Origin: an uncultured Flavobacteriaceae bacterium
GTDB taxonomy: Bacteria > Bacteroidota > Bacteroidia > Flavobacteriales > Flavobacteriaceae
NCBI GenBank assembly: GCA_947494695.1
Contig: CANLWB010000004.1
Span: forward strand, 413,086-477,085
Length of the DNA: 64,000 nt
Direction of reading: 5' to 3'
Shown here one piece after another: positions 29,301 through 39,100 of the stretch. Position 1 is the first letter of the stretch. Every line of letters begins with the position of its first letter. The position numbers and the translations under genes are program-made. Under the pieces are notes generated by a model. That model did no database searches. It was given only the letters and a program-made list of their open reading frames with translations, and had not been told where the DNA came from.

Positions 29301-31015
29301 CCAACGGACAGGCTTATGCTTATTTACAAGGACATGTAGGGCTTAAAATCAAAATTTTTGGAAGAGGGAAGAAGGTCAATGTGTTTTCGGGAAGTGGTGC
29401 TGTACTCGTACAGGCCAGACTCCCTAACCCCACCTGGTTAAGAGGGTATCTTAAGGGAAAGTATAAACTTTTAGGAGGTATGGTTAAAGGTAGCTTTAGA
29501 TTTAAAATTGAGGTTGGTGATAAATGTGATGTCGTTGGAGAAAGTGTGCTCAATGGAATCACCGTTATTGGTGATATCCAGCCCAAAAAAGATGCCAAAG
29601 ATGTCGATGTATTTGCTGCACCTCAGGTGTCGTTTAACCTTCCGGTTAATAAGGTGTTTGAATTACCTGATGATGAAGGAGATCATCGTTACAAAATCAT
29701 ATTAGATAAGTTCGAGATCAGTAAAAATGGCCAACCTATTAAAGGTGATATTGAATGGGGTACAGGTAACGATTTAGCGACGTTCTACTCCGATGAAATC
29801 TTACCGCCTAATAGCAAACTTAATGGATTTGTTCAGGTGCATTTTGAAGAAATGATTAATGGTAAATGGCAGGTTATTAAAGATAAAGGAGCATCTGCTA
29901 CAGAATCCAAGGAATTAGTATTCCAAACGGGAGAGGCCCCAGATAATATTCCGCTTTCTAATATTGCCTATATGTACCCGGTGATTAATCAACAAAACTT
30001 TTATAGAGATCAATATCGAAATGGGTATGTAAACTTAAAACGTGGGCAATCCTACCTTTTTGAACCCATTCCTAATTGGAGTAAGACCGTGACCATAAAA
30101 CCAGAATTTGGAAATGAAACCAGAGTCGACTTTTCATATAATGCGGCTAGGAAACAGTTAGCTTTCGAGTTACCCAAACATATGGAATTGAATAGTCATT
30201 ATAGTTTGATGTTATCTGTAATACCACCCGAATTACAAAATGAAAACAACACGGCTGAAAGCTATGCAACAACTCAACTTGATGATAATAAAGAAGAAGG
30301 AAATACAGTCTCCATTCGAACCAATGTTATTAGTCAATTAAAGGTGCGGGGAGACGAAAGGGAACTCCTTAATTATGGGTTTAAAAGTAGTTCATACAAA
30401 ACCTTCCAGAAGAAAATGGATGACATGAGAAAGCACGATGATTCCTACGAATTTACAAGTATACCCTATGGTTTAACACTATCAAATAAAATACACCCTT
30501 TAGAACCATTTGATATTCAGGAATTGGTAGGAACAAGGTTTACGGGAGGAAAACCATTAATTCAGGCTCGTGCGTTGTTAAATAATACCTATTACAATAA
30601 TAAGATATATCCATTAATTTACAAAAACTACCCGTTAGCTGGAAAAATAACAGTAGATCGGAATACAGATAAAGTGGGCATACCTCCCATAGAGGGAGTG
30701 GAGCCAATGACTTGGTATTTAACCTATCTCGAAAATGATGTACTAGTAGATCTAAAACAAAACAATCCCTACAGATACAACCTCACTTATTATTTCCATG
30801 AGGATTATGAAGATTTAGTTGTTAAACTGGTTAATTCAGATATTGAAGGATCGCAGTTGGGGCTTTATTTGGATCTGCTAAAAGGGCCATTCCCAATGAT
30901 GGAATATGGCAATTATGACACCGAATTTAAATATTTCCTTCCTGGAAGTATGGAAAATGGAAGAAAACGTAAAGTCAAATATTTTAACAAACAATATGGC
31001 CCCGATGAAAACTAA
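26363..31015 (+). CDS. Very large exported protein of unknown function (1550 aa)
   Basis: 1550 residues. An N-terminal basic stretch and hydrophobic core (VFLVIALMVGSFGQLIAE) act as a signal peptide, followed by a Lys/Ser-rich linker to about residue 95. The rest is mostly beta-rich with no motif I can name; a glycine/aromatic region around residues 640-720 (YADAGVTLPMPVP, FAINYFGGGFH) is the most distinctive. There is no T9SS sorting tail. It follows the ADP-ribosyltransferase gene after 127 bases and overlaps the next gene by 11 bases, so it belongs to the same surface-protein unit. Possible roles are a scaffold or a delivery component for the neighbouring toxin-like proteins; this is inferred from position. 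Confidence 0.6.
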   Translation: MNKSKVLIVNKVRVFLVIALMVGSFGQLIAETKKGFEGRAIKMSSKTKDYKNSKKVKKTASSVKTSRKFKSLEQYDTPVPLKAVKPVKKKTKGFHFDSASAIENQKWLELAQSTFAKIEKLQNYIDVLSSDNLSELPVAITPKTVSNTKYTIGIAKASFKPSYAELTAFLKVETARGTLILGAQDIKLSHDGGIVGDAKLNLISKFTININKEKILLTLNGNFADPKTYATMDCNGFKELFIDANVSFHSDLIFPVNKDGKKIEAKRVEGSFKTQIADWNDWVVNISLPEFGVKGLEGTTFKLNTAVLDFSDLRNDEAVPANYINTYYPNTPNLWRGVYVESLKILLPKAFKKHNRNERMAFSGTKMIIDDAGVTGTFEGENILSIDEGSASKWQFSLDYFKVGLQRNAIIEGEFNGEMILPVSKVGRLKYNAFIQPNEYTFQVSNTEDLNFDVWNAKVNLTPDSFVEMTIKDDSFRPKAHLNGSAGIVSGLKKGTSSPGDETVNFKGIVFEKMVIQTESPKFAVEYFGYKGKQKLANFPVSLNEVGLRLKGEQAELVIDFSVNLTSESDGGNGGGCRLAIKAKLEDDQGREKWMYDGIDIERLNVQMEVAGLELKGAIFIFEDDPVYGKGFAGAVGAKFSMGMQLEVEAKALFGRTDTFRYWYADAGVTLPMPVPIFTGFAINYFGGGFHNRMKMAGMDRNPNGAYENIGTSISGVIYEPNEDNSFGMKASVGVITQNSEELFNATLEFGMSFRRSGGLEDIYFKGEGNLISSIPNNFYQRLTDKLGAISEGADTVLASYQPEGRIAANVFIKHDFTNSVFHATSELYINLGFLKGSGPNGRAGWLDFYVAPETWHLLVGTPEDPIATKMNVGLLKQETQSYFMTGQDLPGSPPPPVMVAKILGADAAKLNYTRDLNKLNSGRGMAMGMHWAMSTGDLRFLIFYARFDAGFGFDIMLKDYGEAHCKGASGPIGMDGWYANGQAYAYLQGHVGLKIKIFGRGKKVNVFSGSGAVLVQARLPNPTWLRGYLKGKYKLLGGMVKGSFRFKIEVGDKCDVVGESVLNGITVIGDIQPKKDAKDVDVFAAPQVSFNLPVNKVFELPDDEGDHRYKIILDKFEISKNGQPIKGDIEWGTGNDLATFYSDEILPPNSKLNGFVQVHFEEMINGKWQVIKDKGASATESKELVFQTGEAPDNIPLSNIAYMYPVINQQNFYRDQYRNGYVNLKRGQSYLFEPIPNWSKTVTIKPEFGNETRVDFSYNAARKQLAFELPKHMELNSHYSLMLSVIPPELQNENNTAESYATTQLDDNKEEGNTVSIRTNVISQLKVRGDERELLNYGFKSSSYKTFQKKMDDMRKHDDSYEFTSIPYGLTLSNKIHPLEPFDIQELVGTRFTGGKPLIQARALLNNTYYNNKIYPLIYKNYPLAGKITVDRNTDKVGIPPIEGVEPMTWYLTYLENDVLVDLKQNNPYRYNLTYYFHEDYEDLVVKLVNSDIEGSQLGLYLDLLKGPFPMMEYGNYDTEFKYFLPGSMENGRKRKVKYFNKQYGPDEN

Positions 31016-33098
31016 GATTATACTATATCTTTTCCTAGCCGGTTTTTTTTTAAACTCGGGTTATGCACAGCAATCCATAGGTGATGATGACCCTGCGATT
31101 ATGGTTAGGGCGCGGGTTATTAACAATACCGTTAAGTTAAGATGGGCTCCTAATACCCCAACACTATGGAAATACACCAATCAATATGGCTATTACATTG
31201 AAAGACATACCATTTTACGTGGTGATGTCATATTGGAACCAAGAGTAGTAAAACGTCTTAATAATACGCCTATTAAACCCAGACCGATGATGGAATGGGA
31301 GTCCTTCACAGAGCAAAATGATATGGCAGCCATAGCGGCGCAAGCACTCTATGGAGAAGACTTCGAGGTCGATATGCAAGAAGGAGGCAACCCAATGATG
31401 CAGATTCTTAATCAAGCACAGGTATTGGAACAACGGTTTGCCTTTGCATTATATGCTGCCGATCTGGACTATGACGTTGCAGCGTTTTCAGGACTTGCAT
31501 TCGAAGATACCTTACTGGTATCAAACGAAAAATACCTGTATAAAATTATTCCTGCGATTCCTGCAGAGAAATTAGATGTAAAATCGGGCGCCGCGTATAT
31601 AGGGCTATCTGATGTTAAGAGTTTACCGAAGCCACAAGAATTTGTAGGTGTTTTTAAAGACCATAATGTTTTACTGACTTGGAACTATAAAATCTTAGAA
31701 TCGCAATATAATAGCTACATTTTAGAGCGTTCTTCGGATCTTGGAAGAACTTTTCAAAAAGTTTCTGAAGAACCACTAACACCTTTAAGTGATCCCGAAA
31801 TTCAAAATACAGGACGCATGGTCTACATGGATAGCCTTCCACAAAATAATAAGGAATATCAATATCGTATTAAAGGCATTTCACCATTTGGAGAAATAGG
31901 TCCTGCTTCAGTATTGGTAAAAGGCATGGGTAAAAAAGGACAATATCACAACCCAGCTATTGTCAATACGTCTTTATCTGAAAATCAAACAAGTGCTGTG
32001 ATTTCTTGGGATTTTCCTGCTGAAGGCCTGGAGGGCTTATCTCATTTTGAATTGTTGAGAGCAGATGAAGTAAAAGGTGATTTTGTGTCTGTAATTCCTA
32101 AAATTAACAAAAATTTACGCTCAGTCACGATTTCCAATATACAGTCTATTAATTATTATAGCGTGGCTGCTGTGGGGTTGGATGGTTCTAAACGACATTC
32201 TTTCCCCGCTATGGTACAGCCAGATGATGCCATACCGCCATCGGACCCTAGAGGATTGACTGGTAAGATCGATTCTACTGGGGTGGTCACTTTAGAATGG
32301 ACTAAGAATTTAGAGTCCGATCTATTAGGGTACCGGGTTTTTAGAGCCAATCTTAATGGTGAAGAGTTTACACAGATTACATTCAAGCCCATTTCCCAAA
32401 GCACAATTACAGATACCATTCCCATAAAAACATTGGTGAAAAAGGTGTATTATAAGGTACAGGCATTTGATACGCACTACAACCCCTCAGGTTTTTCAGA
32501 AATACTTGAACTTAAGCGTCCAGATATTATACCGCCTACACCACCTGTATTTACCAAATTTAAAACCGAAGATGGAAAGGTGCTTCTCAATTGGATATCC
32601 AGCAGCAGTGAAGATGCTTTAAAAACTTTAGTCTACCGAAAAGAAAGGGGTATGGCAGAAGATTGGCAGTTAATAGCAGATAAAGATATTTCTGTTAAAT
32701 CGCACGAGGACACCTCTGTAAAAGAAAGTACCAATTATTTGTATACCTTATTAACACGAGATGAAAGTGGCTTAGAATCGGAGCCAGTAAGACCGATAAG
32801 CATATCAACTCCAGCCAGTAAAGTCAAACCTGAAATTAGTCGTTTTACAGCAACGGTCAACAGAGAAATGCAGCACATCCTTTTAAGCTGGAATTATAAA
32901 GAAAAAGGAGTGACAGAAATGCAACTTTTTAAAGCGAAAGAAGGCGAGCAACCCACCTTGTATAGGGTTTTTGAAAATGATGAAAAGCAGTATTTAGATA
33001 ACCATTTATTGGTCAATACTAGCTATACATATTTATTACAAGCTGTTTTCAATAATGGTAGCCGATCTAACATGATTAAAGAAAGAATTAAATATTGA
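31005..33098 (+). CDS. Fibronectin type III repeat surface protein
   Basis: 697 residues if started at 31005, where MKTKIILYLFLAGFFLNSGYAQ is a clean signal peptide; the ATG at 30996 (MAPMKTK) is an alternative, and the open frame upstream lies inside the preceding gene. The start overlaps the stop of the 1550-residue protein gene by 11 bases. After an N-terminal domain of ~220 residues, at least four Fn3-like units can be followed by their repeating VLLTWNYK, YNSYILERS, YQYRIKGIS and VTLEWTK, LLGYRVFRA, YYKVQAFD strands. No catalytic motif or sorting tail is seen. It is probably an extracellular or periplasmic partner of the other large proteins of the operon. Confidence 0.75.
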   Translation: MKTKIILYLFLAGFFLNSGYAQQSIGDDDPAIMVRARVINNTVKLRWAPNTPTLWKYTNQYGYYIERHTILRGDVILEPRVVKRLNNTPIKPRPMMEWESFTEQNDMAAIAAQALYGEDFEVDMQEGGNPMMQILNQAQVLEQRFAFALYAADLDYDVAAFSGLAFEDTLLVSNEKYLYKIIPAIPAEKLDVKSGAAYIGLSDVKSLPKPQEFVGVFKDHNVLLTWNYKILESQYNSYILERSSDLGRTFQKVSEEPLTPLSDPEIQNTGRMVYMDSLPQNNKEYQYRIKGISPFGEIGPASVLVKGMGKKGQYHNPAIVNTSLSENQTSAVISWDFPAEGLEGLSHFELLRADEVKGDFVSVIPKINKNLRSVTISNIQSINYYSVAAVGLDGSKRHSFPAMVQPDDAIPPSDPRGLTGKIDSTGVVTLEWTKNLESDLLGYRVFRANLNGEEFTQITFKPISQSTITDTIPIKTLVKKVYYKVQAFDTHYNPSGFSEILELKRPDIIPPTPPVFTKFKTEDGKVLLNWISSSSEDALKTLVYRKERGMAEDWQLIADKDISVKSHEDTSVKESTNYLYTLLTRDESGLESEPVRPISISTPASKVKPEISRFTATVNREMQHILLSWNYKEKGVTEMQLFKAKEGEQPTLYRVFENDEKQYLDNHLLVNTSYTYLLQAVFNNGSRSNMIKERIKY

Positions 33099-33108
33099 TT
33101 TATTAGAT

Positions 33109-36100
33109 ATGAAAAAAATTACTTTAATGTTCTTGATCCTACTTTGTTTTGTGGGTTATGGTTTTTCACAACAAAATAATAACGATAGAGAATATATTTT
33201 ATATGTTAACGGACACATAAATAGGGGTGAAGATACCTGTAGTTCTCATGGGCTTCAAGATATTGTAATAACCTTGGCATCAGGTAGAAGTGTAACTATA
33301 TTCGATTCTCCTAATAATCGATATTCTAAAAAACCGTTCACCTGTACACCATTCACATTTTCATACAGAAATAGACCGGTTTCAGTCACATTTCGCTCGA
33401 GAGCTAGAAAGGAGAAACGTTTTAATCAGGGCTGTGAGAAATTAGGAAGAGAAGGATTGACAACATATAGAATAAATAGTTACGACTGTTATTATAGGAG
33501 AATTGTAAATTCAGATGGGGGAGGTGTTTGGGAAAATACGTTGTTTCCGAAACATGGAGATGATACTAACAACTGGGCAGAGATTAGAATAGTCCCGAAA
33601 CCATCTATTGGTTTTGCAGATGGGACTCCAAGTAATTCGATAAAAAATGTTTGTTTGAGTGATGGCGTAGAAATTATGGCAAGCCAAGGATATAGAAATC
33701 CTTTAAATACATATAATTGGGAGCTTTTTGATCCTTTTAATACCCAGACCCGAACACATCCCGTCCTTCAAGATTTGTACAATAGGCGTAGGACTACAGA
33801 ATTGGCATATAGCAATTGCACATCGATAACAGGGACTTCGTGTCAAACAGAGCTTGATGCTATGATAAATGCCGAGCGTAATATTAGAGCTTATACGGGG
33901 CCTCGAACCATACAAGTATCAGTTCCTGCTTGGCGGTCCATAACAAACAAAAATGGCCAATCTAATATGAGATTAAGGGCAACCGATTTGTATTCCAATG
34001 TTAACGATCTTAATAGATTAGCAGGTCGGACGATACAGGTAAGAATTAACCCAAGTTGCTATAGTAGCAGCCCAGAATCTAATGTTTTGAATTTAAGATT
34101 TCTCCCCGATGCTCCTTCTGTTTCAGGACCGCCACAGGTAACACCACCTTCCTGCTCTTATAGTGAGTTTAACCGTATTCGAATTCCTTTTTCGGGAGGT
34201 ATAGCGTCTAATCAAAAAATTTCGATATCCTTAAAACGGCTAGATGTTGGTCAATCGCCTTACAGAAATAGTAATTCTGCACAAAGTCTTGGAATTACAG
34301 ATCAGGAATTTAATCGTCGTGTCAACCGAAGATATTCCAATGAGTATAAAAATGTAGTCAATATAAGAAACTCTAACCTGAGATCGGGTTGGTATAACTG
34401 GAATTTAAATGCAGCCAGTGATCCAGATCAATTTGCAGGTGGTCACTATGCCTTAATTATTACATCTTACGAAAGGAACGATAGCGGTAATAGAAACCCA
34501 TCCTGCGTTCCTAAATATTACTTTTTTGAGGTTACGGCGCCGCCGGCTTTAGATTGGACCGTTACTAATATTAGGCACCAAAGGTGTTATGGTGTGAACG
34601 ATGGAAGCTTTCAAATACGAGTAAATGGGGGACGAGCGCCTTATCGTTATCGTATTAATGGAGGACGTTGGGTTAATTTCCCAGGAAGGAGTAATAGGGT
34701 TACAGTAAACGGTTTAGCCCCCAGGTCGGGGTCGAGTGCTCATCGGGTAGAGGTGGTTGATGCTAATGGTTGTGGACAACGTACGAACCCCAGAGCCTCT
34801 AATAGAACCGTTAATGTTCGTATAAACAGAATCTCTAGTCCAATGACTCATAATGTTCCTCCTGACAGAATACAACACCCTGTAAGAGCGGGCTCCGATA
34901 CTGGCGTTATAGAAGTGGCCTCTATAAATGGAGGAACGCCGTCTGGAAGTTTTGGGTATAGATATACGGTTTATCGCAATGGTATTAGTTATTCTCGTTA
35001 TCGAAACCAGACCTCTAGAGGGAATATCATTTTACGAGATTTAATGGCTGGTACATATACTATAAGATATAGTGATGCTAACGGGTGTGAAAGGACTTTG
35101 CCTCTTGCAGTACTTAGGGATCCGCGCCCCATAAGTTTCGATATAGAAACGACATCGGCGTCTTGCAATCGAATCGATAATGGTAGTATAAGAGTGACTA
35201 ATATAAGAGGTACTGCTGGTCCTTATACCTTTACCTGGTATCAAAACGGCTCTGCACTTGCCAGAGAGACAACAAGTTCCTTAACAAGGGGAACGGGAAC
35301 AGGATTTTCGGTAGAAGTCACTTCTGCATCTGGGTATGGAAGAAGGAATAATTTGTCTATTGGGGTATTACCAGCGATCCAGATCGCAAACGTTAATGTG
35401 TCCACCTTGCTATGCTATAATAGCACCGCTACAGCAACGATCACTGCTAGAGGAGGTTCGGGTAATTATGAATATGGGATCTGGAACGGGAATGCCACTG
35501 TTTGGCAGGGATCTAATCAAATATCGGTCTCTTATTCGTCTATGGGATACCGCTTTGCCGTTAGGGATGTTGCAGCCAGAGCTTGTGTTTCAGAACCCAG
35601 TGCCGTCTATAATTTGGATCGTCCCGATGAACTTTACATACGTTCTAATAATGTAACAAACAATACTGTGTTTGGAGGTAACACAGGGCGTATAAACATA
35701 GAGGTCGCAGGAGGAACCAGAGGATATCGTTATCAATGGTCTAAAGAAAATGATGCCTCATTTAGCTCTACCAGAGAGGATATTAGAGATTTGGGAGCTG
35801 GCCGTTATACCGTAAGAATCTCAGACCGTAATAACTGCTCCATTGAAGAACGTTTTGAAGTCACAGAACCAGACAGATTGGAGGCTTCTACTAGTATCAC
35901 AAGAGTCATTCCTTGTTTTGAAGGAAACGGAGACCTTAGAGCGGTTGCAAGAGGCGGATTGTTAGATGGAAGTACACAATATCGTTACCAATGGTTTGTT
36001 AGAGAAAGTGGTGCGTTTAGACGAATCAATGGACAAACTGCCGCAACGTTAGAGGGTCAACCCGCAGGAACCTATCGTGTACAGGTTTGGGATGACCATA

Positions 36101-39100
36101 CCAGTACATCTGTTACACAAATCCTTACAGAACCCAATGTGTTAACCTTATCACTATCGAAGACAGATGTTAGTTGTTTTAATGGTAACGATGGTACCAT
36201 TGGGCTATCACCACGAGGCGGTACGGCACCTTACTTATATTCGCTAGATGGAACTAACTTTTCCTCAGTTTCTGGTTTGGTCAATAATACAATTAGAGGA
36301 TTAACAAGACAGGCATATCAAGTTTGGCTCCGGGATAATAATGGTTGTGAGATTGCTAGTCCACTGTCTATTGAATTAGAACAACCAGAGGTCATTGACA
36401 TTCAATTGGTTAATAGCCAGCCTGCAACGACCGTTGGAGGCACAAATGGTGCTTTAGATATAGCCGTATCATTGGGTGCCGCACCTTATACATACTCGTG
36501 GAGTCTGGAAGGGAATACTACATTCTCTGCGGCAACTGAAGATCTATCTGATTTGTCAACTGGAATTTATACGGTTACGGTTACCGATAGTAACAATTGT
36601 AATATGGAAGCCGAATTTGAAGTTCTGGAACCCGAGCCACTTGAAATCGAGTTTGAAACTCCACGACCTATTCTTTGTTACGGGGATGAAAATATTGAGT
36701 TAACGGTTGAGGTTAAAGGTGGCTATCCTATTGATGCTACGCCAGACGATTTTGAGTTTAGATGGTACAGGATGGAAGGTAGTACTGCACATTTAATAAA
36801 CAGTGGAAAAGGTTTGATACAGTTACCCGATTTTGGCGCTGGTCTTTACAGGGTAGAGGTAGAAGATATTGAAGGCACAATGGCGCAAACGTCTATAGAG
36901 TTAACACAACCGGAAATACTTATAGTTACTCTGGAAGGAGACCCTACACAGGTATTATGTCATGGGCAATCCACAGGTGCTATTAACATAACGGTTACCG
37001 GAGGTCCGGTAGATCCGGATACTGGTGATCATTTACCGTATACTTTCAGGTGGACAAAGGTGGGGGATCCTGGATTTGTTGTTACTACAGAAGATCTTCA
37101 AGATATTGGAGCAGGAACTTACGACATGGTGGTTGTTGATGATAATTTGTGTACAGCTTCATTACCTGATGTTGTGGTGATTACTGAGCCAGAAGCTTCT
37201 TTAGAGATTATCAATGTGCAAGCTACCAACCTTTCCGGCTACCAAACTGCAAATGGAAGTATCTCACTGGAAGTTCATGGAGGAACAGCACCTTATACAT
37301 ATGCATGGGTTAATAAGGATGATGCGACTTATTCTGAAAATACAGAAGATATTGATAATTTAAGTATTGGTAACTATGAGCTTTTAGTAACCGATGCAAA
37401 TGGCTGTACCGAATCTTTGGAACAGCGCATCACAGAACCCGAGCAACTCTTAATAGATATCATTGCATTAACAGATGCCGAAGGTATTCAATGTTACGAA
37501 GAGGAAACAGTTATACCTTTAATAACTGATACTAAAGGAGGAGTGGGAGCGTATACCTACCAATGGTATGAACAGGGTAATCCAGACCTCATTATTTCTA
37601 ATGAAAGCGATTCTGGGTTGGTAGAGGCAGGAACTTATGTTGTCGTGGTTACCGATGAGAATGGTAATACAACTGAAGATGTCTATCAAGTGACACAACC
37701 TGAAAAACTGACTATTTCAGAGAATGTAAACCATGTACGTTGTCATAATGGTACCAACGGTAGCATTGATATTACAGTTTCAGGAGGAGTAGCTCCATAT
37801 GAATATCGATGGAGTAATGGAGAGCGAACAGAGGATATTAATAATCTTAGGGCAGGAACCTATAACTTAGTGGTTATCGATGCCAATTTTTGTGAGTCCA
37901 TTGCCGAAATTGAGGTAGAACACCCAAATAGTTTGTTTGCTGATATTGATCGTCGATATCCATCTTCCAGTACCGTTAGTGATGGTATGGTTGTTACCGA
38001 TGTAAGAGGTGGCGTTCCTCCATATCAATATCAGTGGTATAATGAATCGGGAGTTTTACTGCCATTTGATACAGATAGGTTGTATAATATTGGACCGGAG
38101 AAATACGCATTGACCATTACCGATGCTAATAGTTGTCAATTGATTATAGATGATATCGATTTATTTGTACCACCCGCTTTAGAAGTGGTTGTTGATGAAC
38201 AAAGCGTCATCTCTTGTCAGGGCAATACCGAAACAGGAGGTATTATGGCTATTGTAGGCGGTGGTGTACCGTTTAATTCGAGGCTTCAGTATGAATATCA
38301 ATGGTATAATGCCATCAACAATCAACCCCTGGGAACAAATAGCTCGGTGTTGTCCAGGATTGGAGCAGGGGCATACTATGTGTCGATTACCGATGCTATT
38401 GGAACTACTATTTTAAGTGCCCCGTTTGAATTAGAAGAACCGGATAGATTAGTTGTTAGCTTTGAAACAGACTATATTAACTGTGGAAATGAGATGGATT
38501 GGACGATTAATGCTTTAGTTGAAGGGGGGACACCTCCTTACCGATATCGTTGGAATACAGGGGAATCTAGACAACGTTTAGAGGGCGTACTTGCAAGTAC
38601 CTACAGTGTTTTTATAACCGATTCCAGAGGCTGTACAACGGAAGGAGAGGTAACTGTGACTGTACCAGAACAGTTAAAGATGACTTATGTTACTAAAATG
38701 CCTATTTGTTATGGAGGATGCGACGGAGGCATTACTCTAGATGTAACTGGTGGCGTAACACCTTATAGCTATGAATGGAATACAGGTACGACTGAAAGGG
38801 ATCTAAACACCATTTGTGCAGGAGACTATGAAGTGGTTATAACAGACGCCAAGGGGTGTCAAATTACCCAGGAGATCACAGTAGGTAATCCAGAGCAATT
38901 TATTGTGGATTTAGGAGAGGATGTGACCCTTTGTGTGGATCAAACCATGATTTTGGATGCCAGTATTTTGGATGCAGGTGCGACTTATCAATGGAGTGCT
39001 ACCAACGACTTTACGAGCAACGATGCTGTAATAGAAGTTTTTGACCCCGGTATTTATGAAGTATTGGTAACGAGTTCGGACGGATGTGAAGCTACAGGAC

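Noticed and set aside
30906..31004. Upstream extension of the Fn3 protein to 30906
   Set aside because: It would add 33 residues inside the preceding gene and bury the signal peptide; the start at 31005 (or 30996) gives a normal signal sequence.
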